A stretch of DNA of 64,000 bases from contig NZ_SOFS01000023.1 in NCBI RefSeq assembly GCF_004402235.1, positions 29,315-93,314 of the forward strand, in the 5' to 3' direction. The notes under the pieces are model-generated. The model ran no database searches. It saw nothing but the letters and a program-made list of their open reading frames with translations, and was not told where the DNA came from. This DNA comes from Cryobacterium glucosi (GTDB lineage: Bacteria; Actinomycetota; Actinomycetes; Actinomycetales; Microbacteriaceae). Made by a program: the position numbers and the translations under genes. The first letter of the stretch is position 1. Each line of letters starts with the position of its first letter. Of the stretch, positions 49,268 through 57,575 are shown in pieces.

Positions 49268-50218
49268 TCAGTGGGTTTCGCCCAGGACGGCCAGGGCGGT
49301 GTCCTCGTCGGTGACGAGCACGGTGCAGAGGCCGCTGGAGACGATGGCGCGGGCGACGGCGTGTTTGGTGCTTCCCGCGATCACGGCGATCGCGGTCGGT
49401 GCCCGGCGCAGTTGTTCGAGCCGGATGCCGATGGTCCGCTCGTCGAGCTCGAGGTCGACGATATGGCCGTCCGCGTTGATGTACCGGCCGACGATGTCTC
49501 CGACGGCGCCCTTGCGCACGAGTTCGGCGACCTGGTCGGCAGTGAGGTAGCCGCTGTCGACGAGCGCCGAATTCTCGTCGGCCTGGCCTGCGCTGAACAG
49601 GTAGGCGGATGCCGCGCTGCCCAGGTCGAGGACCGTCGCGACGGCGCGGTCGGATTCGATCGCGAGCTTGGTTTCGACGCGCTCGAGGATCGCGGGACTC
49701 GGCAGCAGGGTCGCGGAGCCGAGCGCTTTCTGCGCGATCGTGACCGCGGTCGCCGCGGCCGTTCCCTCCCGCCGGTTGAGGCTGACGCCGCCGTTGATCT
49801 GCACGACGTTGACGCCGCGCGCCCAGCCGGGCTTCAGGCCCTGGGCCACCTCGTGCAGGGTGCGGCCCCAGCTGATGCCGAGGGTCGCCGGAACAGGACG
49901 GAGCGCAGTGAGGTAGTCGGCGGCGGCCTGGGCCGCCCGGGACTGCAGTTCCTCGTCGGTGGAGACGCCGGCTGCGGAGACGACGACGGCGTCGCTCAGC
50001 CCGGTGTGTTCCCGCAGGCGACGCTCGACGATAAGGCGGCGGGCCCGCGGGTGCACGATCTCGATCCGGATGAAGCCGCTCGCCTTGGCCTGCGCAAGGA
50101 GCCGGCCGACCTTCCAGCGGGTGAGCCGGAGGACGGCGCCGATCTCGTCCTGGGTCTTGTTCTCTTCGTAATAGAGTTCGGCGGCGCGGATGGACAGCAG
50201 TTCGTCTGTATCGATCAC
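49268..50218 (-). CDS. deoR: SorC/DeoR-type sugar-phosphate-sensing transcriptional regulator
   Basis: This 316-residue regulator has an N-terminal helix-turn-helix (AAELYYEENKTQDEIGAVLRLTRWKVGRLLAQAKASGFIRIEI) and a SorC sugar-phosphate-binding domain (~55-315: LGISWGRTLHEVAQGL, VVQINGGV, GIRLEQLRRAPTAIAVIAGSTKHAVARAI). It is like Bacillus DeoR, which senses deoxyribose-5-phosphate and represses the deo operon. Its position at the head of the deoC-ALDH cluster supports that role. GTG 50218 follows GGAGGA; the longer reading to 50311 is unsupported. The symbol is by analogy. Confidence 0.88.
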   Translation of the reverse strand: MIDTDELLSIRAAELYYEENKTQDEIGAVLRLTRWKVGRLLAQAKASGFIRIEIVHPRARRLIVERRLREHTGLSDAVVVSAAGVSTDEELQSRAAQAAADYLTALRPVPATLGISWGRTLHEVAQGLKPGWARGVNVVQINGGVSLNRREGTAAATAVTIAQKALGSATLLPSPAILERVETKLAIESDRAVATVLDLGSAASAYLFSAGQADENSALVDSGYLTADQVAELVRKGAVGDIVGRYINADGHIVDLELDERTIGIRLEQLRRAPTAIAVIAGSTKHAVARAIVSSGLCTVLVTDEDTALAVLGETH

Positions 50219-50341
50219 GCGGTCCTCCGTTGGCTCCCCATCCAGCGTAGGACGCCTCGACGCACGCCTCAACTGTTGTGGGAAAACTTGCTCACATGAG
50301 CAGAGCCGCATCGGTGCCTTGCTGCGACCCCCGACTCCCTC

Positions 50342-50399
50342 CTGAGGTGTCGCATATCGAGGTTCCGTGGCCCAGGAACGTCGATATGCGACACCTCAG
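50342..50399. repeat. Long hairpin between MFS and deoR genes
   Basis: Nineteen-bp perfect arms (50342-50360 and 50381-50399, CTGAGGTGTCGCATATCGA) plus an inner GTTCC/GGAAC extension form a 24-bp stem with an 8-nt loop. It begins 10 bp after the minus-strand MFS stop and should end that transcript. The rest of the 190-bp gap holds the deoR upstream region with no clear -10. Confidence 0.75.
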
Positions 50400-50408
50400 C
50401 CCACGTGG

Positions 50409-51632
50409 TCAGCGGGAACGGTCGAGGTCGTCTTCGAGGAGATGCGGGCGGGCGATCACGCGCGCGGCGAAGCCCACGGCGAGGCCGGTCGCGATCAGGA
50501 ACCAGATCGGCCAACTCCAGCCCCCCGTGAGCTGGTGCAGAACGCCGACGACAAGCGGCCCGAGGGCGCCGAGGGTGTACCCGACGCTCTGGACGAACCC
50601 GCTGAGCGCGACGGAGCCCTCGTGGGTGCGCGTACGGAGGTTGATCAGCACGAGCGCGAGCGGGAAGTAGAGCGGGCCGAGGCCGGCGAGCAGCACCCAG
50701 AGAACCGTGAGCGTGCCCGGTGCGAGGAGGAGACCCACGTCTCCGGCGATGAAGGCGAACATTCCGACGTAGATCAGGAGGCTGAGGTTCTTCATCCGTA
50801 CGGCGAGCCACGGCACGACGAGCGCGCACGGCAGTCCGACGGCGGCGTAGAGGGAGAGCAACGTCCCGGCCTGGCCGGGGCTGATCCCCGCGGTCTGGGT
50901 GAGCATCAGCGGAAGCCAGGCGAAGAGCGCGTATGCGTTGAGCGACGACGTCCCGAAGACGACGGCGATCGCCCAGGCGATCGAAGAACGGCCGATGCGG
51001 GCCAGCAGCACCGGCTCGGCCTCCGGAACCGCCGGCGGGGCGCTCTGCGACATCCGGTGCCGCACGAGCATGGTGGCCCAGGGCACGAGGGCGAGGAGCG
51101 CGGGGATCATCCACATGCCGAGGGAGACCCGCCAGCCGGCGGCATCCGCTACCGGGACCGCGATGAGAGGCGGAACGAGGGTGCTCAGAGACAGCACCGT
51201 GACGTAGAGGGAGGTCACGAGGCCGACCCGGTCGGGGAAGTACTTCTTGACGAGCGGGGGCAGCAGCACGTTACCGGCGCCGAGACCTGCGAAGGTCACG
51301 ATGCTTCCGCCGATGAGCCAGGTCAGGGAACCCGCGCTGCCACGGAGGAGGTGACCGGCGAGGATTGCGACAAGGGCGACGACAACGACCCGCTCGAGCC
51401 CGATGCGGCGCGTGAAGACGGGAGTGAAGATGCCGAAGACCGCGAAGCAGACCGGCGGGAGCATGCCGAGCACGCCGATGGCGAGCGCCCCGAGCGGGAC
51501 GTCGACGCTGATCGCCAGGACGATCGGAGACAGCGCCGCGACCGCCGTGCGCAGGTTGGCCGCGACGAGGAGGATGCCCAGAAGCGCGAGGGTTCGCCCG
51601 GCCCAGAGACCGCGGATCGGGGTGGGGTTCAC
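50409..51632 (-). CDS. MFS transporter, CynX/NimT-type
   Basis: This 407-residue twelve-span transporter is close to the CynX/YeaN (cyanate/nitroimidazole) branch of the major facilitator superfamily: LLVAANLRTAVAALSPIVLAI at the N-terminus, LPPVCFAVFGIFTPVFTRRIG, GAGNVLLPPLVKKYFPDRVGLVTSLYV and SQSVGYTLGALGPLVVG-like C-terminal segments. The substrate is unknown. TAGACT ends 6 nt before GTG 51632, so it is another leaderless candidate, divergent from the gene at 51673. Confidence 0.9.
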   Translation of the reverse strand: MNPTPIRGLWAGRTLALLGILLVAANLRTAVAALSPIVLAISVDVPLGALAIGVLGMLPPVCFAVFGIFTPVFTRRIGLERVVVVALVAILAGHLLRGSAGSLTWLIGGSIVTFAGLGAGNVLLPPLVKKYFPDRVGLVTSLYVTVLSLSTLVPPLIAVPVADAAGWRVSLGMWMIPALLALVPWATMLVRHRMSQSAPPAVPEAEPVLLARIGRSSIAWAIAVVFGTSSLNAYALFAWLPLMLTQTAGISPGQAGTLLSLYAAVGLPCALVVPWLAVRMKNLSLLIYVGMFAFIAGDVGLLLAPGTLTVLWVLLAGLGPLYFPLALVLINLRTRTHEGSVALSGFVQSVGYTLGALGPLVVGVLHQLTGGWSWPIWFLIATGLAVGFAARVIARPHLLEDDLDRSR

Positions 51633-51638
51633 CGGCCA

Positions 51639-51665
51639 AGTCTATTCACCGGGCGAGTCTAGGCT
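51639..51665. promoter_or_regulatory. Back-to-back leaderless -10 boxes of MFS and mycothiol-enzyme genes
   Basis: Minus strand: TAGACT (51644-51639), 6 nt, then GTG 51632. Plus strand: TAGGCT (51660-51665), 7 nt, then ATG 51673. The whole intergenic gap is only 40 bp, so the two promoters share upstream sequence. Confidence 0.5.
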
Positions 51666-51672
51666 GGACGTC

Positions 51673-52368
51673 ATGCCCGACATTTCCCAGTACCTGCCGT
51701 TCAGCCGCAAGCCCCAGGTGGACGACACCGGGACGACGTCCGACTGGAGCGCGGATATCGCGGCGACCCTGACCGGAATCGCCGGAATCCTTGAGACGCT
51801 TTCCGCGGAGGAATGGGAGACACCGAGCCTCTGCGGCGGCTGGCGGGTGCGCGACGCGGCCGGGCATCTTGTCTGGCGGGTCGGGACCCCGACGCGGGAG
51901 CTGCTCGGCACCGGGTGGACGGCACTGCGGGAGCAACTGCCGAACCTGAGTGTGGACCATGCCGTCGACACCCTCAGCCGCCGGGCCGCCGAGGCAGAGC
52001 CGGCTGAGCTCATCGCGTCGCTGCAGACCACCGCCGCCGAGTACGCCGCGGGGCGGGTGACCGCCCGGGGGCGGCACGGCATCACCGAACTGACGGAGGT
52101 CGTCGTCCACGGACTCGACCTGGCGCATCCGCTCGGCAGGGCCCTTGAGGTCTCGCCGGTCGCGCTCGGCGCGGTTGCCGTGCGCCGGGCGCTGATGGCA
52201 CCCACCCCGGTCAAGGCGGTCGTGCGCCGCCGCACGCTTGTGGCGACGGATGCCGGCTGGCGCGTCGGGCGCGGAGCCGTGATCGAGAGCACGGCCGTGA
52301 GCATCGTGCTCTTCCTCTTCGGCCGGGAAGGCTTCACACCGACCGGGCCGCGCTCCCCCGCGGCCTAA
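51673..52368 (+). CDS. Maleylpyruvate isomerase-like / mycothiol-dependent DinB-fold protein
   Basis: This 231-residue protein is of the actinobacterial MDMPI-N (TIGR03083-type) family. The DinB four-helix metal-binding part includes LSAEEWETPSLCGGWRVRDAAGHLVW (metal His) and TELTEVVVHGLDLAHPLGR (second His pair), typical of enzymes using mycothiol as thiol cofactor. The C-terminal ~70 residues form a small alpha/beta domain. Substrate unknown; many relatives are uncharacterised. Leaderless-type start. Confidence 0.82.
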   Translation: MPDISQYLPFSRKPQVDDTGTTSDWSADIAATLTGIAGILETLSAEEWETPSLCGGWRVRDAAGHLVWRVGTPTRELLGTGWTALREQLPNLSVDHAVDTLSRRAAEAEPAELIASLQTTAAEYAAGRVTARGRHGITELTEVVVHGLDLAHPLGRALEVSPVALGAVAVRRALMAPTPVKAVVRRRTLVATDAGWRVGRGAVIESTAVSIVLFLFGREGFTPTGPRSPAA

Positions 52369-52410
52369 GCCCTGAGCGCTGAGCACTGAGCCCCTGCAGC
52401 GCGCTCGCTT

Positions 52411-53361
52411 TCAGTGGCGGGTCGAGCCGGCGAGGAGAGTGCGGATCTGGTCGACGTCTGCCCGCATCTGCAGGATCAGCGGATCGATTCCGGTGAACGC
52501 GACCATTCCGCGGATCCGGTCGACGAACGACACCTCGACGACGTGACCGTAGAGGTCGAGCTCCCGGTCGAGTACGTAGGCCTCGACCTGCTTCTGCGCG
52601 ACCCCGTCGAAGGTCGGATTGTTGCCGACCGAGATGGCGGCCGGGTAACGATCCGCGCCGTCGGTCAGCCAGCCGGCATAGACGCCGTCGGCAGGAATGA
52701 GCCCCTCGGACTCCGCGGAGAGGTTGGCCGTCGGGAACCCGAGTTCGCGGCCCCTGGCCGCGCCGTGCACGACCTCGCCGCGCACGGTCGGGGTGTGGCC
52801 GAGCAGTTCGCCGGCAGCCCTCACATCACCGCTCGCGAGCAGTTCCCTGATCCAGGTCGACGAAACCCTGCGCACCCGGTCGGGCTTGACATCCTCGATC
52901 AGGTCTACGGCGAAGCCGAAGCGTGCGCCGAGCTCGGTGAGCAGGGCCACGTCACCGGCGCCGTGCGCGCCGAACCGGAAGTCCCTGCCGACGAGCACGT
53001 GCCGGGCGTGCAGTCCGTTCACGAGGACGGTCTCGACGAAGACCTCAGGCGGCAGGCTCGCGAGGTCCCTGGTGAACTCGAGCACGAGGGTGCAGTCGAC
53101 GCCGGTCTCTGCGAGCAGCCGGAGCTTCTGCTCGGCGCTGATCAGGAACGGCGGGCACTTCTCTGGGGCGAGCAGGGCGAGCGGATGCCGGTCGAAGGTC
53201 ACGACGACCGCCGTGAGCCCCTGCGTTCCGGCGATGTCTTTGAGCCGGTCGATCACGGCGCGATGGCCGGCGTGGACGCCGTCGAACTTCCCGATCGTGA
53301 CCGCGGAGCCGGAGGTGGCGGTTTCGAGCGGGAGGGAGCCGATGCCGGAGAGGACCTTCAC
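52411..53361 (-). CDS. ribF: Bifunctional riboflavin kinase/FAD synthetase
   Basis: This 316-residue enzyme makes FMN from riboflavin and then FAD. The N-terminal FAD synthetase nucleotidyltransferase half has AVTIGKFDGVHAGHRAVI, VGRDFRFGAHGAGD and VSSTWIRELL; the C-terminal flavokinase half (~185-316) has GRELGFPTANLS, DGVYAGWL and ISVGNNPTFDG. The GTG at 53361 overlaps the preceding membrane-protein stop (GTGA). The truB-ribF linkage is ancestral, but here two small membrane-protein genes intervene. Confidence 0.95.
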   Translation of the reverse strand: MKVLSGIGSLPLETATSGSAVTIGKFDGVHAGHRAVIDRLKDIAGTQGLTAVVVTFDRHPLALLAPEKCPPFLISAEQKLRLLAETGVDCTLVLEFTRDLASLPPEVFVETVLVNGLHARHVLVGRDFRFGAHGAGDVALLTELGARFGFAVDLIEDVKPDRVRRVSSTWIRELLASGDVRAAGELLGHTPTVRGEVVHGAARGRELGFPTANLSAESEGLIPADGVYAGWLTDGADRYPAAISVGNNPTFDGVAQKQVEAYVLDRELDLYGHVVEVSFVDRIRGMVAFTGIDPLILQMRADVDQIRTLLAGSTRH

Positions 53362-53846
53362 GAGCTGGCCTGTCGACCGGCCTGGCCCTGTGGTCGTGCC
53401 GGGCCCTGTGGACGAGCAGGGCGGTGGCGGACGAGCCACATCATCCCGAGGATCGGAAGCACGAGCGGGATGAAGAGATAGCCGCTGCCGAAGACCGACC
53501 AGACCGAGTCGTGCGGGAAGAGCGCGGGGTCGACGATGCTCAGGGTGCCGACGACGAGCACGCCGAGAAGCTCGAAGGAGATGGTCACCCACGCGACGCG
53601 GTACCAGCGGCCGCTGCTGCGCACGAGCGCGATGGTCGCGACGATGTACACGACCGCGGACAACGCAGACAGCGAGTACGCGAGCGGCGCCTGGTCGAAC
53701 TTGGAGGCGATCTGCACGAACGACCGCCCGGTCGCGGCGAGCGCGAGCAGCCCGTAGACGGCGATCAGCAGGCGTCCGACGCCGGTGACCCTGCGCTTCT
53801 GCGGTCCATCGACGACGTTCTCGGCTGCGCTCTGTGGTCCGGTCAT
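53358..53846 (-). CDS. Small membrane protein, four predicted helices
   Basis: This 162-residue protein has four hydrophobic segments (VGRLLIAVYGLLALAATGR, LSALSAVVYIVATIALV, VAWVTISFELLGVLVVGTL, GSGYLFIPLVLPILGMMWLV) and a Pro/Gln/Arg C-terminal tail. The layout matches an actinobacterial family found beside truB/ribF that has no assigned function. It is translationally coupled to ribF by a 4-nt overlap. No catalytic motif. Confidence 0.75.
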   Translation of the reverse strand: MTGPQSAAENVVDGPQKRRVTGVGRLLIAVYGLLALAATGRSFVQIASKFDQAPLAYSLSALSAVVYIVATIALVRSSGRWYRVAWVTISFELLGVLVVGTLSIVDPALFPHDSVWSVFGSGYLFIPLVLPILGMMWLVRHRPARPQGPARPQGQAGRQASS

Positions 53847-53883
53847 GGCCTGTTAATTATCGCAGCTTGTGGGAGCGAGACTC

Positions 53884-54252
53884 TCACAAGCCCTGCACTG
53901 TCCAGATCTGGAACATCCGGTACACCATGACCGCGATCGCGAGGCACGCGCCGCCGAGAATGACCGTGCTCCAGCGGCTGCGTTCGATGAGCGCCCAGGC
54001 GGCGGCGGCGACGGGAACGATGAGGGCGCTCACGAGGTAGGTGTAGAACTCGAGCAGGCTGCCGCTCGCCGTGTTCCCGGCGAAGGGTGCCGCGATCGAA
54101 ACGACGAGTTGCCCGACGAGGAGCAGTTCGACGAGCGCCGTCGCGCCCATCGTGAGGTCGTTCGGGACCCGGCCGAACAGCCCGAGAAACAGGCAGAGCA
54201 CGCCGGCGAGCACCGCGACACCGACCTGGAGCCAGGTGAACCACTCGATCAC
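53884..54252 (-). CDS. Small membrane protein, MrpF/MnhF-like size
   Basis: This 122-residue protein has four hydrophobic helices (VIEWFTWLQVGVAVLAGVLCLFLGLFGRVPNDLTMGATALVELLLVGQLVVSI ...). The RVPNDLTMGATALVE loop after the first helices has some likeness to Na+/H+ antiporter subunit F, but no other mrp gene is present. GTG 54252 overlaps the truB stop (GTGA) with GGGAG 5 nt upstream. The reading to 54663 is a shadow of truB. Function unknown. Confidence 0.75.
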   Translation of the reverse strand: MIEWFTWLQVGVAVLAGVLCLFLGLFGRVPNDLTMGATALVELLLVGQLVVSIAAPFAGNTASGSLLEFYTYLVSALIVPVAAAAWALIERSRWSTVILGGACLAIAVMVYRMFQIWTVQGL

Positions 54253-55253
54253 GAGGACTCCCCCGCTGCGGCCTCGTCGGGCGGGAAGTTGATCACGGTG
54301 CGGGCTTGGGTGCCCCGAAGCTCGACGAGGCCGACGAGCCGGCCGCCGGGGGCGATCGCGGCGAGCGGAGCCGCGGTCCCCGCTGCCCCGGTATCCGCGA
54401 TCTCGGTCGTGACCTCGATACGTTTGCCGTGACCGAGGTCGATCGCCTGTTGTTCGGTGAGGTCGAGGCGCCCGAGCACACGCGTCGCGGCATCCGCCGG
54501 ACTGATGAGAGCGGCGGCGACGTCGAGCTCCGCGAGGGGCTGGGCGTTCTCGATGCGGAACGGGCCGATGCGGGTGCGGCGGAGCGCGGTCAGGTGCCCT
54601 CCGACGCCGAGCCCGGCGCCGAGGTCGCGGGCGAGGGCCCGGATGTACGTGCCGGAGGAGCACTCGACGCGCACCTCGAGGTCGAGGAAGCCGTCGACGG
54701 GCGTGCTCGAGAGCAGTTCGAAGGCGGCGATGGTGACAGGCCGGGCGGGCAACTGCACGTCCTCCCCGTCGCGGACGCGGGCATACGCGCGCTTTCCGTC
54801 GACCTTGATCGCGCTCACCGCGCTCGGCTGCTGGCTGATATACCCGGTCAGCTGGCCGATTCCGGCCGCAATGGCCGCGGGCTCGATGAGTGCGACGGAT
54901 GCCTCAGGCGCGCGGGAGACTTCCTCGCCCTCCGCGTCGTCCGTGGTCGTCGCCGAGCCGAGCCGGATCGTGGCCAGGTATTCCTTGTCGAGCCCGACGA
55001 TGAAGGTGAGCAGTCGGGTCGAGCTGTTGATGCCGAGGATCAGCAGGCCGGTGGCCATCGGGTCGAGGGTGCCCGCGTGGCCGACTTTGCGGGTACCTGC
55101 GAGGCGCCGCGTGCGGGCGACGGCGTCGTGGCTCGTCCAACCCTGCGGCTTGTCGACGAGGAGGAGACCGCTCGCGGTGGAATGCACCCGCGCGCTGTTT
55201 CGGGACGACGTCTCGTCGTTGGGTTCGGTCTCGCGCTCGATGTCTGCACTCAT
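54249..55253 (-). CDS. truB: tRNA pseudouridine-55 synthase
   Basis: This 334-residue enzyme forms pseudouridine 55 in the T loop of tRNAs. Catalytic Asp lies in KVGHAGTLDPMATGLLI, with DKPQGWTSHDAVAR before it, EYLATIRLGSATTTDDAEG, VECSSGTYIRALARDLG and the C-terminal RTRIGPF. The N-terminus is ~25 residues longer than minimal TruB. Its ATG overlaps the stop of a tetR gene (ATGA), so truB is translated as the second cistron of that regulator's mRNA, instead of following rbfA as in most actinobacteria (rbfA is ~6 kb away). Confidence 0.95.
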   Translation of the reverse strand: MSADIERETEPNDETSSRNSARVHSTASGLLLVDKPQGWTSHDAVARTRRLAGTRKVGHAGTLDPMATGLLILGINSSTRLLTFIVGLDKEYLATIRLGSATTTDDAEGEEVSRAPEASVALIEPAAIAAGIGQLTGYISQQPSAVSAIKVDGKRAYARVRDGEDVQLPARPVTIAAFELLSSTPVDGFLDLEVRVECSSGTYIRALARDLGAGLGVGGHLTALRRTRIGPFRIENAQPLAELDVAAALISPADAATRVLGRLDLTEQQAIDLGHGKRIEVTTEIADTGAAGTAAPLAAIAPGGRLVGLVELRGTQARTVINFPPDEAAAGESS

Positions 55254-55942
55254 GAGTGTGTCCCTGCAGTGCCGGTCGGGGCGGACATGGCGTGCGAGGC
55301 GTGCGAGCCCGTCGCGTCGAGCACGACGTCGAGCTTGCCCCGGAAGGCGCACCGCATCAGCTCCTCGGCGGCCTCGTCGTCCTCGAAGATGTCCGGGAGC
55401 CGGATGGCGAGCAGGGTGTTGAAGAGCATGCCGTTCGCGAGGAAATCCCGGATGATCTCCGGGGGGAACCCGGCTTCGTCGCGCAGCATCCGGTAGATCT
55501 GCAGGAAACCCTCCCTGGCCTTGGCGCCGATCACCGGGTCATGCCCGGTGATGAAGGCCTGCATGAGCGAGAGCAGGATGCCGCGGTCCTCGATCAGGTC
55601 GACGTATGCGGCCCCGAGACGGGCGACGAGCGAGTCGGCGTCGTCGTCGCCGGCCGGCTGGGGCTCGGCAAGGACCACGCGAAAGGTCGTGATGAGTTTG
55701 TCGAGAGCACGGGCGACGACCTCGAGGAAGAGGTTCTCCTTCGTGCCGAACATCCGCACGACGTACGGCTGGCTGATCCCGGCGGCCTGCGCGACCTGGT
55801 CGGTCGTGGCACCGGAGTATCCACGTTCACCGAAGACGCGGCTCGCCGCGGCCAGGATCTGTTCCCTGCGCAACGCCGCGGGGATTCGTTCGGTGGTCGT
55901 TTCTTTGGCTGCCGTACCGGATTCTTCACTCACTCTTGACAT
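55250..55942 (-). CDS. TetR-family regulator of the adjacent efflux pump
   Basis: This 230-residue regulator has the N-terminal domain AALRREQILAAASRVFGERGYSGATTDQVAQAAGISQPYVVRMFGTKENLFLEVV and a helical ligand-binding domain (~75-215). It is divergent from a DHA2 multidrug MFS gene across 85 bp that contain a 20-bp palindrome, the standard arrangement for a drug-responsive repressor. Unusually, its stop overlaps the truB start, so truB and ribF may depend on this autoregulated promoter. Confidence 0.9.
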   Translation of the reverse strand: MSRVSEESGTAAKETTTERIPAALRREQILAAASRVFGERGYSGATTDQVAQAAGISQPYVVRMFGTKENLFLEVVARALDKLITTFRVVLAEPQPAGDDDADSLVARLGAAYVDLIEDRGILLSLMQAFITGHDPVIGAKAREGFLQIYRMLRDEAGFPPEIIRDFLANGMLFNTLLAIRLPDIFEDDEAAEELMRCAFRGKLDVVLDATGSHASHAMSAPTGTAGTHS

Positions 55943-55970
55943 GGTATCCGCGAATAACTATCGTCTCTAT

Positions 55971-55990
55971 TTGTAATCATTCGATTACAA
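55971..55990. promoter_or_regulatory. Palindromic TetR operator between tetR and MFS genes
   Basis: TTGTAATC-ATTC-GATTACAA: perfect 8-bp arms with a 4-nt spacer, about midway between the divergent starts at 55942 and 56028. AT-rich against a GC-rich background. Confidence 0.75.
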
Positions 55991-56027
55991 CATTCCGTGC
56001 TTCTTCGCCCCCTCGATTGGATACCAC

Positions 56028-57452
56028 GTGTCCCAGCCCATCACGCGTCGCGTCCCGATCTGGCTCGCCATCGTCGCGTCCTCACTCCCCATGTTCATGG
56101 CCACCCTCGACAACCTCGTCGTGACCGGTGCCCTCCCCGTGATCAACCGAGACCTCGGCGCTTCCATCGAGGAGCTGCAATGGGTGATCAACGCGTACTC
56201 GCTGAGCTTCGCGACCTTCATGCTGATGGCCGTCGCCATCGGCGACCGCTTCGGCCGGCGCACCGTCTTCCTCGCCGGGATCGCGATCTTCACGGTCGCC
56301 TCCGCGCTCGCCGGTCTCTCGACAGAGCCCTGGCAGCTCATCACCGCGCGGGCGATCCAGGGTGTCGGGGCCGCTGCCCTGATGCCGTTGTCGCTCACCC
56401 TCCTCGTCGGCTCGGTCAGCGAGAAGCGCCGCCCGGCCGCGATCGGCATCTGGGGCGGAATCTCCGGCCTCGGCGTCGCACTCGGCCCGCTCATCGGCGG
56501 CGCCGTCGTCGAAGGCTGGAACTGGCAGGCCATCTTCTGGTTGAACGTCCCGCTCGGCGTGATCTCGATCCCACTCGCCCTGGTCGCCCTGCCGAACAGC
56601 TTCGGGGCCAGGGTCCGGGCGGATGTCGTGGGTCTCGTCCTCGCCGGGGTCGGCGTCTTCGGTCTCGTCTACGGCATCGTTCGCGGCAACGACGCGGGCT
56701 GGACCAGCCTCGAGGTCCTCGGCGCGCTCGCCGGCGGCGCGGTCCTGCTCGCGGCCTTCATCGCCTGGGAAGCCCGCACGCCTGACCCTTTGCTGCCACT
56801 CCGGCTGTTCCGGGACCGCAGCTTCACCGTCGCCAACCTCGTCGGCCTCACCTTCAGCTTCGGCATCTTCGGGTCCATCTTCATCCTGATCCAGTTCCTG
56901 CAGATCGTGCAGGGGCACACCCCGCTCGAGGCCGGCCTGATGACGATGCCCTGGACCCTCGCGCCCATGGTGATCGCCCCGCTCACCGGCCTGCTCAGTC
57001 CGCGAACGGGCACCCGGCTTCCGATCGTGCTCGGACTCTCCTTCCTCGCCATCGCGATGGGCTGGCTGGCGGTGGAGATGAGTGCGACGGTTGCATACAT
57101 CGACCTCGTGCCCGCGTTCCTCCTCGCCGGCGTCGGAATGGGACTCGTGTTCGCGCCGAGCTCCACGGCAGTGCTCGCGAACATGGTCCCGAACGACCAC
57201 GCGAAGGCGACCGGAACCAACTCGACCCTGCGCGAGATCGGCGTGGCGCTCGGCGTCGCGGTCCTCACGGCCGTCTTCACGGGTGCCGGAGGAGAGCTGA
57301 CCCCGACCGGCTACGTGGATGCGGCGGTCCCGGCGATCGTCGTCGGGGCATCCGTGCTCGGTCTGGCCGCCCTGATCGGGCTCGCCCTGCCCCACGGTCG
57401 CCGTGCGCCCGCAGCGACTCCCGTCCCCGAGCCCGCCACCCTCTCCGCCTGA
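56028..57452 (+). CDS. DHA2-family (EmrB/QacA) MFS multidrug efflux transporter
   Basis: This 474-residue, 14-span proton-driven drug exporter has motif C-like and DHA2 marks: MFMATLDNLVVTGALPVINRDLGASIEELQWVINAYSLSFATFMLMAVAIGDRFGRRTVFL (motif A GDRFGRR), RAIQGVGAAALMPLSLTLL and GISGLGVALGPLIGGAVVEGWNWQAIFWLNVP. The C-terminal half continues to NSTLREIGVALGVAVL. Its regulator is the divergent TetR. GTG start without a clear ribosome site. A family A palindromic repeat follows 12 bp after the stop. Confidence 0.93.
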   Translation: MSQPITRRVPIWLAIVASSLPMFMATLDNLVVTGALPVINRDLGASIEELQWVINAYSLSFATFMLMAVAIGDRFGRRTVFLAGIAIFTVASALAGLSTEPWQLITARAIQGVGAAALMPLSLTLLVGSVSEKRRPAAIGIWGGISGLGVALGPLIGGAVVEGWNWQAIFWLNVPLGVISIPLALVALPNSFGARVRADVVGLVLAGVGVFGLVYGIVRGNDAGWTSLEVLGALAGGAVLLAAFIAWEARTPDPLLPLRLFRDRSFTVANLVGLTFSFGIFGSIFILIQFLQIVQGHTPLEAGLMTMPWTLAPMVIAPLTGLLSPRTGTRLPIVLGLSFLAIAMGWLAVEMSATVAYIDLVPAFLLAGVGMGLVFAPSSTAVLANMVPNDHAKATGTNSTLREIGVALGVAVLTAVFTGAGGELTPTGYVDAAVPAIVVGASVLGLAALIGLALPHGRRAPAATPVPEPATLSA

Positions 57453-57464
57453 CCCTTCCGGTAG

Positions 57465-57529
57465 CTCGCGAGAGTACGTTTTTGGCCCTTAAGAACGGGT
57501 TTTAAGGGCCAAAAGTGTACTCTCGCGAG
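57465..57529. repeat. Palindromic repeat family A, copy 2
   Basis: 28-bp arms (57465-57492, 57502-57529) with two adjacent mismatches and a 9-nt loop. The arm reads CTCGCGAGAGTACGTTTTTG and continues GCCCTTAA. The outer arm matches the copy at 20315-20377 over nearly its full length. It lies between the MFS and panE genes (both plus strand). Confidence 0.85.
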
Positions 57530-57563
57530 AAGGACGGGCGGGATGGGCGGGGCGGGGGCGACC

Positions 57564-57569
57564 TAGGCT
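57564..57569 (+). promoter_or_regulatory. -10 box of leaderless panE promoter
   Basis: TAGGCT, 6 nt (GGGGGA), then ATG 57576. Confidence 0.45.
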
Positions 57570-57575
57570 GGGGGA

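Noticed and set aside
53884..54252. Complete Mrp Na+/H+ antiporter locus
   Set aside because: Only one small membrane protein with slight MrpF likeness is present; no mrpA-E or G genes lie nearby.
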